Shown: positions 1 to 6,082, counted from the stretch's first letter. The stretch is 6,887 nucleotides of DNA from Pseudomonadota bacterium (GCA_023391175.1 JAEWBL010000071.1:1-6887), one strand, 5' to 3'. The notes: generated by a model from the sequence alone, not told the origin. Numbers and translations are program-made.

Positions 1-1214
1 ACCAGCGGGCAGCCACCGTCCTTGAGGGGGCGGAAGGCCTCGTTGGCGGGGATGGTGGAGACCACCTCGAACAGGTCCCACTCGCCCTTGCTGTCGGCGG
101 GCTTCTTCACCTTCAGGAGGTACATGGGGTGGATGGCGCGGCCGTCGATGCGGATCTCGCCCTTGCCGAACAGCGGGTCATTGATCGGCGTGGCGCGCAT
201 CTGCTCCATCACCTTGGGCGCGTCCTTGGTCTTGGCGTCCTTGATGGCGTTCAGATAGTGCATGGCGCTGGAATAGACGCCGGCCTGGGCGCTGGTGGGC
301 ATCTTGCCGTTGAACTTGGCCCCGAAGCGCTTGGAGAAGGCGCGGGTGTCGTCGTTCAGGTCCCAGTAGAAGGCGTCGGTGAGCACGAGGCCCTGCGCCG
401 CCTGCAGGCCGAGGGCCTTCACGTCGGACGAGAAGATCAGCAGGCCGGCGAGCTGCTGGCCGCCCTGGGTGATGCCGAACTCGGACGCCTGCTTCACCGC
501 GGTGATGAGGTCGTTGCCGGCATTGGCGAGACCGATGACCTTGGCGCCGGAGGACTGCGCCTGCAGCAGGAAGGAGGAGAAGTCGGTGTTGGAGAGCGGG
601 TGCTTCACGCTGCCCGCCACCTTGCCGCCGGCCGCCTTCACCGCCGCCGAGGCGTCGCGCTCCAGCGCCGCGCCGAAGGCGTAGTCGGCGGTGATGAAGA
701 ACCACGGCGAGCCGCCCTGCTTGGTCAGGGCCGATCCGGTGCCGTTGGCCAGCGCCCAGGTGTCGTAGGTCCAGTGGACCGTGTTGGGCGAGCACTTGGC
801 GCCGGTGAGGTCGGACGTGCCGCCGCCGGAGACGAGGAAGATCTTGTTCTTTTCCTTGGTGATGTCGCTCACCGCCAGCGCCACCGAGGAGGTGGTGACG
901 TCCATGACGGCGTCCACATTCTCCTGGTCGTACCACTTGCGGGCGATGGAGGCGCCCACGTCCGGCTTGTTCTGGTGGTCGGCGCCCACGACCTCGACCT
1001 TGAAGCCCTTGTTCTTGGCCATGAAGTCCTCGGCCGCCATCTGCGCCGCGACCACCGAGCCGGGCCCGGAAATGTCGGCGTAGACGCCGGACATGTCGTT
1101 GAGCACGCCGAGCTTCACCGTGGTGTCGTCGGCCCGGGCCGCGCCCGCCAGAAGCGCGCCGATCGCCGCCGCCGCCAGCAGGGCGCGCGAGTGCCGCATG
1201 ATCCCAGACGTCAT
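1..1214 (-). CDS. ABC transporter periplasmic substrate-binding protein (branched-chain amino acid type), 3' end cut by the window edge
   Basis: This is a secreted ligand-binding protein of an ABC importer in the Leu/Ile/Val-binding protein family (COG0683, periplasmic binding fold type I). It should capture a small solute and deliver it to a membrane permease that is not in the window. From ATG 1214, residues 1-28 form a signal peptide: basic MRHSR, an Ala/Leu-rich core at about 11-26, and an A-R-A cleavage site before DD. The mature protein opens with VKLGVLNDMSGVYADISGPG (33-52), the family's typical first strand and ligand loop. Later segments such as WFFITADYAFG and VIGLANAGND are also typical. 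The frame is open to base 1 (404 codons plus two bases) and reaches GGCPLV, so only a few residues are probably missing. Cys141 and Cys402 could form a disulfide. Two adjacent ATGs (1217, 1214) follow a strong GGAGG; 1214 has the better 7-base spacing, and the ATG at 1199 lacks such a site. The ligand cannot be told from sequence: amino acids, amides and aromatic acids are all possible. Confidence 0.93.
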   Translation of the reverse strand, partial: MTSGIMRHSRALLAAAAIGALLAGAARADDTTVKLGVLNDMSGVYADISGPGSVVAAQMAAEDFMAKNKGFKVEVVGADHQNKPDVGASIARKWYDQENVDAVMDVTTSSVALAVSDITKEKNKIFLVSGGGTSDLTGAKCSPNTVHWTYDTWALANGTGSALTKQGGSPWFFITADYAFGAALERDASAAVKAAGGKVAGSVKHPLSNTDFSSFLLQAQSSGAKVIGLANAGNDLITAVKQASEFGITQGGQQLAGLLIFSSDVKALGLQAAQGLVLTDAFYWDLNDDTRAFSKRFGAKFNGKMPTSAQAGVYSSAMHYLNAIKDAKTKDAPKVMEQMRATPINDPLFGKGEIRIDGRAIHPMYLLKVKKPADSKGEWDLFEVVSTIPANEAFRPLKDGGCPL

Positions 1215-1221
1215 CATCCTT

Positions 1222-1226
1222 CCTCC
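1222..1226 (-). promoter_or_regulatory. Ribosome binding site of the substrate-binding protein gene
   Basis: The minus strand reads GGAGG inside a purine run (GAGGGAGGAAGG). It lies 4 bases before the ATG at 1217 and 7 bases before the ATG at 1214. It is a near-perfect Shine-Dalgarno sequence and is the reason for choosing 1214 (or 1217) over the Met codon at 1199. Confidence 0.8.
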
Positions 1227-1292
1227 CTCTTTCATCGCGGATGCGGTGCGCGGGAACGCCTTTGGCGGCACCGTGGCGGCGCCGTCCTCCCC

Positions 1293-1316
1293 GGTTCGTC
1301 AGCGCATTGCTGAACC
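1293..1316. promoter_or_regulatory. Imperfect dyad in the leader of the substrate-binding protein gene
   Basis: On the plus strand GGTT (1293-1296) and CAGC (1300-1303) pair with GCTG (1309-1312) and AACC (1313-1316). This gives an 8-bp stem with a 3-base bulge and a 5-base loop. It sits about 80-100 bases upstream of the start codon in a 184-base gap (1215-1398). That gap otherwise shows only the ribosome binding site, with no convincing -35/-10 pair. It may be an operator or an RNA leader hairpin; either reading is a guess. Confidence 0.25.
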
Positions 1317-1398
1317 GTTTCGCATCTCGATACCACGCTAACGGAGCGCGAGCCGCCCCGCCAGTTGTGCCTTAGACCAAGGGCGTAACCGATGCGTG

Positions 1399-1899
1399 TC
1401 AGCGGCTGCCGCTCACCATGCCGGAGACGCCGGCAAAGGCACCGTCAACCAGCTCGGCGACGAGGAGGCGGCCGGGGTCCACCGGGCCGGGCAGCGTCAC
1501 CTGCCCGAAGGGCACGCGGCGGAAGCCGAAGCGGGCGTAATAGGGTTCGTCCCCGACCAGCACGACGAGCCGGTGGCCCTGCTGGCGCGCCACGTCGAGG
1601 GCGTGCTCCATCAGCCGCGCGCCGATGCCCACCGACTGGAACGGCGGCTCCACCGTGAGCGGGCCGAGCAGCAGGGCAGGCGTGGTGCCGATGGCGATCC
1701 GCGTCAGCCGCACCGATCCCACCAGCATGGTGCCGACCCGCGCGGTGAAGGAAAGGGCGCGCTCGTGCCCCGTCTGCTCCCGGATGCGGAAGGCGGTGCG
1801 GGCGAACCGGCCGGGGCCGAAGGTGCGCTCATGCAGCCGGTCGATGGCCGCATCATCGGCCGCCGTCTCGACGGCGATGGTCAGGGGAAGCTCGGTCAT
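1399..1899 (-). CDS. GNAT family N-acetyltransferase, YhbS-like
   Basis: This is a predicted acetyl-CoA-dependent acetyltransferase of 166 residues, the usual length for a single-domain GNAT protein of the YhbS type (COG3153). Motif A is at about 76-98: the LLLGPLTVEPPFQ strand is followed by the pyrophosphate-binding loop Q88-S-V-G-I-G93-A and the helix RLMEHALDVARQQG. Motif B follows as RLVVLVGDEPYYARFGF (110-126), whose YYARFGF segment is a hallmark of the YhbS group. The N-terminal part (7-40) forms the variable acceptor side. The frame is open further upstream to 2118, but that extension is Pro/Arg-rich, unlike any GNAT domain, and overlaps other signals. The start is therefore taken at ATG 1899, although no strong Shine-Dalgarno precedes it (only a GAG about 9 bases away). 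The acceptor, whether a small molecule, tRNA or protein, cannot be inferred. It lies on the same strand as its neighbours but is separated from both by long gaps, so it is probably its own transcription unit. Confidence 0.9.
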   Translation of the reverse strand: MTELPLTIAVETAADDAAIDRLHERTFGPGRFARTAFRIREQTGHERALSFTARVGTMLVGSVRLTRIAIGTTPALLLGPLTVEPPFQSVGIGARLMEHALDVARQQGHRLVVLVGDEPYYARFGFRRVPFGQVTLPGPVDPGRLLVAELVDGAFAGVSGMVSGSR

Positions 1900-1926
1900 G
1901 GGGGAAACTCGCAGGGCAGGGCAGAT

Positions 1927-1947
1927 GGCCCGCAAGTTCGGCGGGCC
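1927..1947 (-). promoter_or_regulatory. GC-rich hairpin between the 23-codon ORF and the acetyltransferase
   Basis: GGCCCGC (1927-1933) pairs perfectly with GCGGGCC (1941-1947) around a 7-base loop. On the minus strand the hairpin begins 5 bases after the stop codon of the short ORF at 1952-2023 and ends 27 bases before the acetyltransferase start. No U-run follows, so it is not a classical intrinsic terminator. Its position suits a translational or Rho-linked attenuator, which is inference. Confidence 0.4.
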
Positions 1948-1951
1948 GGCT

Positions 1952-2023
1952 TCAGGCAGGCGTGACGGCGCGCGCACGGAGGCGCACGGTGTCCTGTCGT
2001 CGTCGCTGAAGCCGAAGGCCCAT
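1952..2023 (-). CDS. Possible 23-residue Arg-rich leader peptide upstream of the acetyltransferase gene
   Basis: This short ORF begins with ATG at 2023, 4 bases after a GAGGG Shine-Dalgarno-like run, and ends with TGA at 1952. The 23-residue product starts MGLRLQRRRQ and contains seven arginines. It is not a protein I recognise. Codon use at its start is odd for this genome: two CTT codons and three consecutive CGA codons, all expected to be uncommon in such GC-rich DNA. A promoter-like pair lies just upstream and a perfect hairpin lies 5 bases after the stop. This promoter, short ORF, hairpin, gene order resembles a ribosome-mediated attenuator in which slow arginine decoding would alter downstream folding. 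An alternative is a short chance ORF in a leader. Evidence is positional only. Confidence 0.35.
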   Translation of the reverse strand: MGLRLQRRRQDTVRLRARAVTPA

Positions 2024-2046
2024 AAGTCCCTCACGAGAAAGGCGGG

Positions 2047-2075
2047 CGGATAGCATGGCCCGCGCGGAAGGTCCA
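2047..2075 (-). promoter_or_regulatory. Candidate sigma-70-type promoter for the short ORF and acetyltransferase
   Basis: On the minus strand TGGACC (2075-2070) and TATCCG (2052-2047) are separated by exactly 17 bases. Together they give partial matches to the -35 and -10 boxes. Transcription would start near 2040, leaving a leader of about 17 bases that includes the GAGGG before the ATG at 2023. The match is moderate and unverified. Confidence 0.3.
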
Positions 2076-2127
2076 GCGGGGGGGGCGCCGGCTCATGGTG
2101 AGGGAGTTGGCTCCTCACAGCGCCGTC

Positions 2128-2228
2128 ATCGCCCGGTTAATCCGGGCGATCCACGGATAGGCCGGGGCAATCCTGAGGGGCAGCGCGCAGGCGGCGGGGT
2201 GGATCGCCTGGACGAGCCGGGCGATGAC
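2128..2228. repeat. Perfect 9-bp palindrome with a third, 12-bp copy of its arm nearby
   Basis: ATCGCCCGG (2128-2136) and CCGGGCGAT (2142-2150) form a perfect inverted repeat around the AT-rich 5-base centre TTAAT. The left arm extended by three bases, GTCATCGCCCGG (2125-2136), recurs as its exact reverse complement CCGGGCGATGAC at 2217-2228. The right arm can therefore pair with either of two partners. The element lies downstream of the monooxygenase stop and upstream of the acetyltransferase promoter candidate. No T-run follows on either strand, so a simple intrinsic terminator is not favoured. It could be an operator, or an RNA structure with alternative folds. The rest of 2076-2279 shows nothing else I can support. 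Confidence 0.5.
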
Positions 2229-2279
2229 ACGCGAAATCAGAGAAGGTGGTTCGACGGTTTCGCAGTGCGCGAGCTTAGG

Positions 2280-3467
2280 TTACGCCCGATAAATCCACCC
2301 ATACCGATCGAGCAGCGCGCCGCCTTGCCGGCGCAGCACCAGGTCCCGGGCGAGGCGGGGGGCGCCGGAGAGGTGGTAGACCATGCCGTTACGCCGCGCC
2401 TCGGACTGGATGCGCGCGGTGCGGCCGAGGCGCTCGGCTTCGTAGGCCTTGAGGGCGGAGGCGGCGTCGGTTTCTTTCTGGAGCGCGCGGGCGAGGGCCG
2501 CCGCATCCTCGATGCCCTGCGCCGCGCCCTGGGCGAGGAAGGGCAGCATGGCGTGGGCGGCATCGCCCAGCAGCGTCACGCGGCCGGTGCTCCAGCGGGG
2601 CAGGGGATCGATGTCGTAGAGGCCCCAGCACAGGAAGTGCGGCGCGGCCTTCAGCAATTCGCGCACCTCGGGCGCCCAATCGGCGAAGGCGGCGTGGACG
2701 GCAGCACCATCACCCGGCGCGCTCCAGCGGGCCACCGGCTCGGTATGCTTGACGATGGCGACGAGGTTCAGCGTCGCCCCGCCCTTGACCGGATAGACCA
2801 CGAGATGGGCATCGCGCCCCATGTAGAGGCGCACGTCCGGCGGATGGCGGGCCGGCACGGGGATGGTGGCGCGATAGGCGAGCCGCTGGGCGAACACCGG
2901 GGGCCTGGCGACGCCGAGATGCGCCCGCACCGCCGATCGCACGCCATCGGCACCGACGAGGATGTCCGCCCCGTGGGCAATGAGGTTCTCGCCCTGCTTC
3001 ACCACCGCCCGCACGCCGCCGAAGGCGGGCTCGACGGCGGTGAGTTCGGAATTGAGCGCGATCAGCACGCCCTCGGCCTCCGCCGCCTCCGCGAGGAGAT
3101 TCTGCAGATCGGCGCGGTGGACCACGAGGAAAGGCGCGCCATAGCGCGAGGCGGCCGGGCCGTAATGGGCGCGGGTGATGGTGGCGCCGCTGGCGCCGCT
3201 GCGCACATCGAGGGAGCGCGGCGTGACCGCCACCTGTTCGAGGCGCGGCAGCAGGCCGAAGTCGCGGAGGATGCGGGTGGCGTTGGGGGTGAGCTGGAGG
3301 CCAGCGCCCACTTCGCGCAGCTTGCGCGCCTGTTCTACCACCTGCACGGTGAGGCCGGCGCGGCGCAGGGCGATGGCGCAGGCGAGCCCGCCGATGCCCG
3401 CGCCGACCACCACGGCGCTGCGCGCTGCGGTGCGGGGTTTCGCCCGGAAGGGGATGGGATCGGCCAT
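2280..3467 (-). CDS. FAD-dependent monooxygenase, salicylate hydroxylase / UbiH-like (group A flavoprotein)
   Basis: This is a predicted NAD(P)H- and FAD-dependent aromatic hydroxylase of 395 residues, matching the family's usual 380-430. It has a Rossmann dinucleotide motif SAVVVGAGIGGLACA (G22-x-G24-x-x-G27) ending at Glu45, which should bind the FAD ribose. The conserved DG motif VGADGVRSAVR is at 171-181. The GD motif RVTLLGDAAHAMLPFLAQGAAQGIEDA is at 296-322, with D302 and the P309 region contacting FAD. The tail LLDRYGWIYRA resembles the WLYG endings of salicylate, 3-hydroxybenzoate and 6-hydroxynicotinate hydroxylases. No membrane segment or signal peptide is seen, so it should be cytosolic. 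The substrate is not deducible. The start is ATG 3467 because the flavin fold begins soon after; an in-frame ATG at 3512 would add 15 residues. Neither has a well-placed Shine-Dalgarno: the nearest GGAG to 3467 is 12 bases upstream within a hairpin. It may be cotranscribed with the zinc-finger gene upstream. Confidence 0.92.
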   Translation of the reverse strand: MADPIPFRAKPRTAARSAVVVGAGIGGLACAIALRRAGLTVQVVEQARKLREVGAGLQLTPNATRILRDFGLLPRLEQVAVTPRSLDVRSGASGATITRAHYGPAASRYGAPFLVVHRADLQNLLAEAAEAEGVLIALNSELTAVEPAFGGVRAVVKQGENLIAHGADILVGADGVRSAVRAHLGVARPPVFAQRLAYRATIPVPARHPPDVRLYMGRDAHLVVYPVKGGATLNLVAIVKHTEPVARWSAPGDGAAVHAAFADWAPEVRELLKAAPHFLCWGLYDIDPLPRWSTGRVTLLGDAAHAMLPFLAQGAAQGIEDAAALARALQKETDAASALKAYEAERLGRTARIQSEARRNGMVYHLSGAPRLARDLVLRRQGGALLDRYGWIYRA

Positions 3468-3475
3468 GGCAGGAC

Positions 3476-3496
3476 CCGGCTCCGTGAAGGAGCCGG
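3476..3496 (-). promoter_or_regulatory. Perfect 8-bp hairpin just upstream of the monooxygenase start
   Basis: On the minus strand CCGGCTCC (3496-3489) and GGAGCCGG (3483-3476) are perfect complements around the loop TTCAC. If translation starts at 3467, the hairpin ends 8 bases before the ATG and buries the only GGAG near it. If translation starts at 3512, it encodes residues 5-12 of the longer protein. No U-run follows on the minus strand, so it is not a typical terminator. Confidence 0.4.
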
Positions 3497-3521
3497 CCGG
3501 ATAGTCTTTCATTGCGGCGGC

Positions 3522-3591
3522 GATCAGGCCGCCTCGGTCAGGCCCGGGGATAGGGGCGTAGGGCCCGGGATTCTATGCTGTGATCAGGCCG
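3522..3591. repeat. Direct repeat of GATCAGGCCG flanking the gap between monooxygenase and zinc-finger genes
   Basis: GATCAGGCCG occurs at 3522-3531 and 3582-3591, exactly 60 bases apart; with the following bases the match is about 14 of 16. The first copy forms the loop and arm of a 6-bp hairpin, GGCGGC (3516-3521) with GCCGCC (3528-3533). On the minus strand its 6-base loop includes the TGA of a short tail-like reading TEAA-stop. The rest of 3513-3593 holds no gene or convincing promoter. Confidence 0.3.
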
Positions 3592-3593
3592 AC

Positions 3594-3854
3594 TCAGGCG
3601 GCGGATTTGGCCGCCGGCTCGTCGTGCCACACCGCCGCTTCCGGCTTCGCCTCGCCGGCGCCGAGGGCGGGATTGTAGCGGTAGAGCGTGGAGCAGTAGG
3701 GGCAGACGTGCTCGTCGTCGTCGCCGAGGTCGATGAAGATGTGCGGATGGTCGAACGGCGGCTTCGCACCGATGCACATGAATTCCTTGCTGCCCACCTC
3801 GATGACGGTGACGCCGAGGTCGTTGCAGAAGTGGGGAATGCCGGTGTCCGCCAT
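3594..3854 (-). CDS. CHCC zinc-finger domain protein (NDUFS6-like)
   Basis: This small cytosolic zinc-binding protein of 86 residues belongs to the zf-CHCC family (PF10276), whose eukaryotic member NDUFS6 is an accessory subunit of respiratory complex I. The probable ligands are in the expected order: Cys27 in FMCIGAK, His36 in FDHPHIFIDLG (His38 is close by), and Cys51 and Cys54 in VCPYCSTLYRY. The C-terminal 25 residues are Ala/Glu-rich and likely disordered. In bacteria the protein is stand-alone; a role in complex I assembly is suggested by homology only, and no nuo genes are in the window. ATG 3854 gives the compact family-length protein. ATG 3866, in frame, would add MGGT and is equally possible because neither start has a strong Shine-Dalgarno. 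The frame is open upstream to 4127, but that stretch does not look like coding sequence. The monooxygenase follows 126 bases downstream on the same strand, so the two may form a small operon. Confidence 0.9.
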   Translation of the reverse strand: MADTGIPHFCNDLGVTVIEVGSKEFMCIGAKPPFDHPHIFIDLGDDDEHVCPYCSTLYRYNPALGAGEAKPEAAVWHDEPAAKSAA

Positions 3855-3890
3855 GGTTCCGCCCATGCTTGTCCAAAAAAGCGCCGCGAC

Positions 3891-3917
3891 CTTAGCGTCT
3901 GATGGCCGCCTGCGAAA
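3891..3917 (-). promoter_or_regulatory. Weak candidate promoter for the zinc-finger gene
   Basis: On the minus strand a -10-like GCTAAG (3896-3891) lies 15 bases downstream of a -35-like TTTCGC (3917-3912). The first four bases fit the GCTA core reported for alphaproteobacterial housekeeping promoters. Transcription would start about 20-30 bases before the ATG. The -35 match is poor and the spacing is short, so this is tentative. Confidence 0.2.
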
Positions 3918-4013
3918 GGGTCTGGTCCGCGGCAGATCGGCCGTCCATGATGCAGGCGCCGCCCCGTTCCGGGGCCGCGCGGAATTCACATCCGGAAGGG
4001 AGGGGTACCGTTC

Positions 4014-4115
4014 ATGAGCACGACCATGTTCTCCACCCCTGCCGTGCCGCGCGGCATCCTGCGCCGCGCCCATTTCACGGATGTGGTTCCCCGCCAGCCC
4101 GGCTCGCGCCGCTAG
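4014..4115 (+). CDS. Possible 33-residue basic small protein or leader peptide
   Basis: This short ORF starts at ATG 4014, 8 bases after one of the strongest Shine-Dalgarno-like runs in the window (AAGGGAGGGG). It ends with TAG at 4113-4115. The product begins MSTTMFSTPAVPRGILRRAH and ends PRQPGSRR. It is basic, has no membrane segment, and is not a family I recognise. Nearly all codons end in G or C, as in the real genes around it. It lies in the divergent region between the zinc-finger gene and the exporter, ending 167 bases before the exporter start on the same strand. It may be a small protein or a leader ORF for the exporter. Unrelated chance is also possible, since GC-rich DNA often gives G/C third positions. 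The ribosome binding site is the main argument for translation. Confidence 0.42.
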   Translation: MSTTMFSTPAVPRGILRRAHFTDVVPRQPGSRR

Positions 4116-4236
4116 CTCCCAGCACATCCAAGGGCCCGCGGTCCGCCGCCTGACTGCGCTGTTGCGCGGGCGGGGGCCTGCCGACGCCCGTGCCTTCCCA
4201 CTTCGCGGCCAATTGCGCCGCGCGTCCCCGTTCGAA

Positions 4237-4253
4237 CCAGGGACCGGCCCTGG
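4237..4253 (+). promoter_or_regulatory. Small hairpin in the exporter leader
   Basis: CCAGGG (4237-4242) pairs perfectly with CCCTGG (4248-4253) around a 5-base loop. It ends 29 bases before the exporter ATG. The remainder of 4116-4282 shows no gene and no convincing promoter. Its role, if any, is unknown. Confidence 0.25.
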
Positions 4254-4282
4254 CGCCCCTTGCGGCGCGGCCGGATCGTCTC

Positions 4283-6082
4283 ATGTCGTTGTTCCAGACC
4301 CACAAGCGCGGGCTGTCGTTCCGCGCCATCTTCGGCTTCCTCTTCACCCACTGGGCGAAGCGGAAGGGCATCATCGCGGCCACCATGGCGGCGATCCTCG
4401 TCTCCACCCTCGCCGAGGTGCTGGTGCCGCTGTTCGCAGGCCGGCTCATCGACGCATTGTCGCTGGCCGACCGGGACGCGGCCTGGCACATCGCCACCAT
4501 GGCCTTTCTCGCCATGGTCGGGCTCGGCGTGACGATGGTCAGCGCCCGCCACGTCGCCTACACCGTCATCGTGCGGCTCACCCTGCGCATGATGGCGGAC
4601 CTGGCGGGGGATGCCTTCGCGCGGGTGCAGCGCTTCTCCTCGGATTGGCACGCCTCCACCTTCGCCGGCTCCACCGTGCGCAAGATCTCGCGCGGCATGT
4701 GGTCCCTCGACGTGCTGCACGACACCTTGCTGGTGGCGCTCTTCCCCTCCGTGGTGGCGCTTGCCGGCACGGCGCTGCTGCTCGGCCTGAACTGGCCGGT
4801 GCTGGGCGCGGTGGTGGCGGTGGGAGCGGTGGCCTTCATCGGGCTCACGCTCGCCCTGTCGGTCAACTTCGTCGCCCCGGCGGCGCGGCTCTCCAATGCG
4901 TGGGACACCCGCGTGGGCGGCGTGCTGGCGGATGCAGTGGGCTGCAACGCCGTGGTGAAGGGCACCGGCGCGGAGGCCCGCGAGGAGGAGCGGCTGACGC
5001 GGGTGCTGGGCAAATGGAACGCCCGCACCTACCGCACCTGGATGGCGGCGACCTGGGCCGGCACGGCGCAGCTTCTGGCGCTGGTGGCGCTTCAGGCCTC
5101 CATCATCGGCACGGCGCTGGTGCTGTGGCATCAGGGGCAGGCGAGCGCGGGCGATGTGGCGTATGTGCTCACCTCCTACCTCGTCATCCACTCCTACCTG
5201 CGCGACATCGGGATGCACGTCCACAATCTCCAGCGCTCCCTGAACGAGCTGGAGGAACTGGTGGAGATCCACCACCAGAAGGTGGGCGTTTCCGATGCCC
5301 CGCAGGCAGTGCCGGCGAAGGTGGAGGACGGCACGATCGCGTTCGAGAACGTGACCTTCCACTATGGCGGCCACGACAGGCCGCTCTACGAGAACCTCTC
5401 CGTCACCATTCCGGCGGGGGAGCGGGTGGGCCTCGTGGGGCACTCGGGCTCGGGCAAGACCACGTTCGTGAAGCTCATCCAGCGGATGCACGACGTGACC
5501 TCCGGCCGCGTGACCGTGGACGGGCAGGACGTGCGCGATGTCACGCAGGGCTCTCTGCGGCGCGCCATCGCCGTGGTGCAGCAGGAGCCGGTGCTGTTCC
5601 ATCGCTCGCTGATGGAGAACATCGCCTACGCCCGGCCGGACGCCTCGTTTGAGGAGATCCGGCGGGCGGCGGAGCTGGCCAATGCGGCCGACTTCATCGG
5701 ACGCCTGCCGCGCGGCTACGGCACGCTGGTGGGCGAGCGGGGCGTGAAGCTCTCCGGCGGCGAGCGCCAGCGCATCGCCATCGCCCGGGCCTTCCTCGCG
5801 GATGCGCCCATCCTGATCCTGGACGAGGCCACCTCCAGCCTCGATTCGGAATCGGAAGCGGCGATCCAGGATGCCATGGAGCGGCTGATGGTGGGGCGCA
5901 CCACCCTCGTCATCGCTCACCGGCTCTCCACCGTGCGCTCGCTCGACCGCCTGATGGTGTTCGACAAGGGCCGCATCGTGGAGGAGGGCGACCACGACGC
6001 GCTGGTCCGCCGCGAGGGCGGCCTCTACCGCCGCCTGTTCGAGCGGCAGGCCATGGAACTGGCCAAGGGACTGGCGGCGTGA
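4283..6082 (+). CDS. ABC exporter half-transporter (fused membrane and ATPase domains, MsbA/MdlB-like)
   Basis: This inner-membrane ATP-driven exporter of 599 residues is the standard length for an N-terminal six-helix membrane domain fused to an ATPase; it should work as a homodimer. Hydrophobic segments lie at about 28-52, 70-92, 145-168, 172-196 and 255-285, with four to six spans resolvable by eye. The ATPase domain starts near 350 (IAFENVTFHYGG). It has Walker A GHSGSGKT (386-393), Q-loop Q434 in VVQQEPVLF, signature LSGGERQ (490-496), Walker B ILILDEA (510-516) with catalytic Glu515, a D-loop SSLD (518-521) and the switch His546 in VIAHRLSTV. All catalytic residues are present, so it should be active. 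The start ATG 4283 gives the typical N terminus; an in-frame ATG at 4190 would add an unrelated 31 residues. Only a weak GGA lies 7 bases upstream. The family (COG1132) moves lipids, glycans, peptides or drugs, and the substrate cannot be told here. It ends convergently with the DAHP synthase gene. Confidence 0.95.
   Translation: MSLFQTHKRGLSFRAIFGFLFTHWAKRKGIIAATMAAILVSTLAEVLVPLFAGRLIDALSLADRDAAWHIATMAFLAMVGLGVTMVSARHVAYTVIVRLTLRMMADLAGDAFARVQRFSSDWHASTFAGSTVRKISRGMWSLDVLHDTLLVALFPSVVALAGTALLLGLNWPVLGAVVAVGAVAFIGLTLALSVNFVAPAARLSNAWDTRVGGVLADAVGCNAVVKGTGAEAREEERLTRVLGKWNARTYRTWMAATWAGTAQLLALVALQASIIGTALVLWHQGQASAGDVAYVLTSYLVIHSYLRDIGMHVHNLQRSLNELEELVEIHHQKVGVSDAPQAVPAKVEDGTIAFENVTFHYGGHDRPLYENLSVTIPAGERVGLVGHSGSGKTTFVKLIQRMHDVTSGRVTVDGQDVRDVTQGSLRRAIAVVQQEPVLFHRSLMENIAYARPDASFEEIRRAAELANAADFIGRLPRGYGTLVGERGVKLSGGERQRIAIARAFLADAPILILDEATSSLDSESEAAIQDAMERLMVGRTTLVIAHRLSTVRSLDRLMVFDKGRIVEEGDHDALVRREGGLYRRLFERQAMELAKGLAA

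Noticed and set aside
1218..1398. Sigma-54 or EcfG-type promoter upstream of the substrate-binding protein gene.
   Set aside because: I looked for GG-N10-GC and GGAAC-N16/17-GTT patterns on the minus strand and found no acceptable match.
1900..2118. N-terminal extension of the acetyltransferase to an upstream ATG at 2118.
   Set aside because: The added 73 residues are Pro/Arg-rich and outside the GNAT fold; the ATG at 1899 gives the usual family length.
2055..3902. A 615-codon plus-strand ORF across the monooxygenase and zinc-finger genes.
   Set aside because: It is antisense to two genes with intact family motifs, and its product is Gly/Ala/Arg/His-rich without recognisable domains. This is typical of high-GC shadow frames.
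3867..4127. N-terminal extension of the zinc-finger protein to 4127.
   Set aside because: The added segment does not resemble the family, whose members are close to 80 residues, and it covers the divergent promoter region.
4226..4242. tRNA T-arm look-alike: CCCCG, TTCGAAC, CAGGG.
   Set aside because: Only four of five stem pairs form, and no matching acceptor, D or anticodon arms can be placed on either strand.
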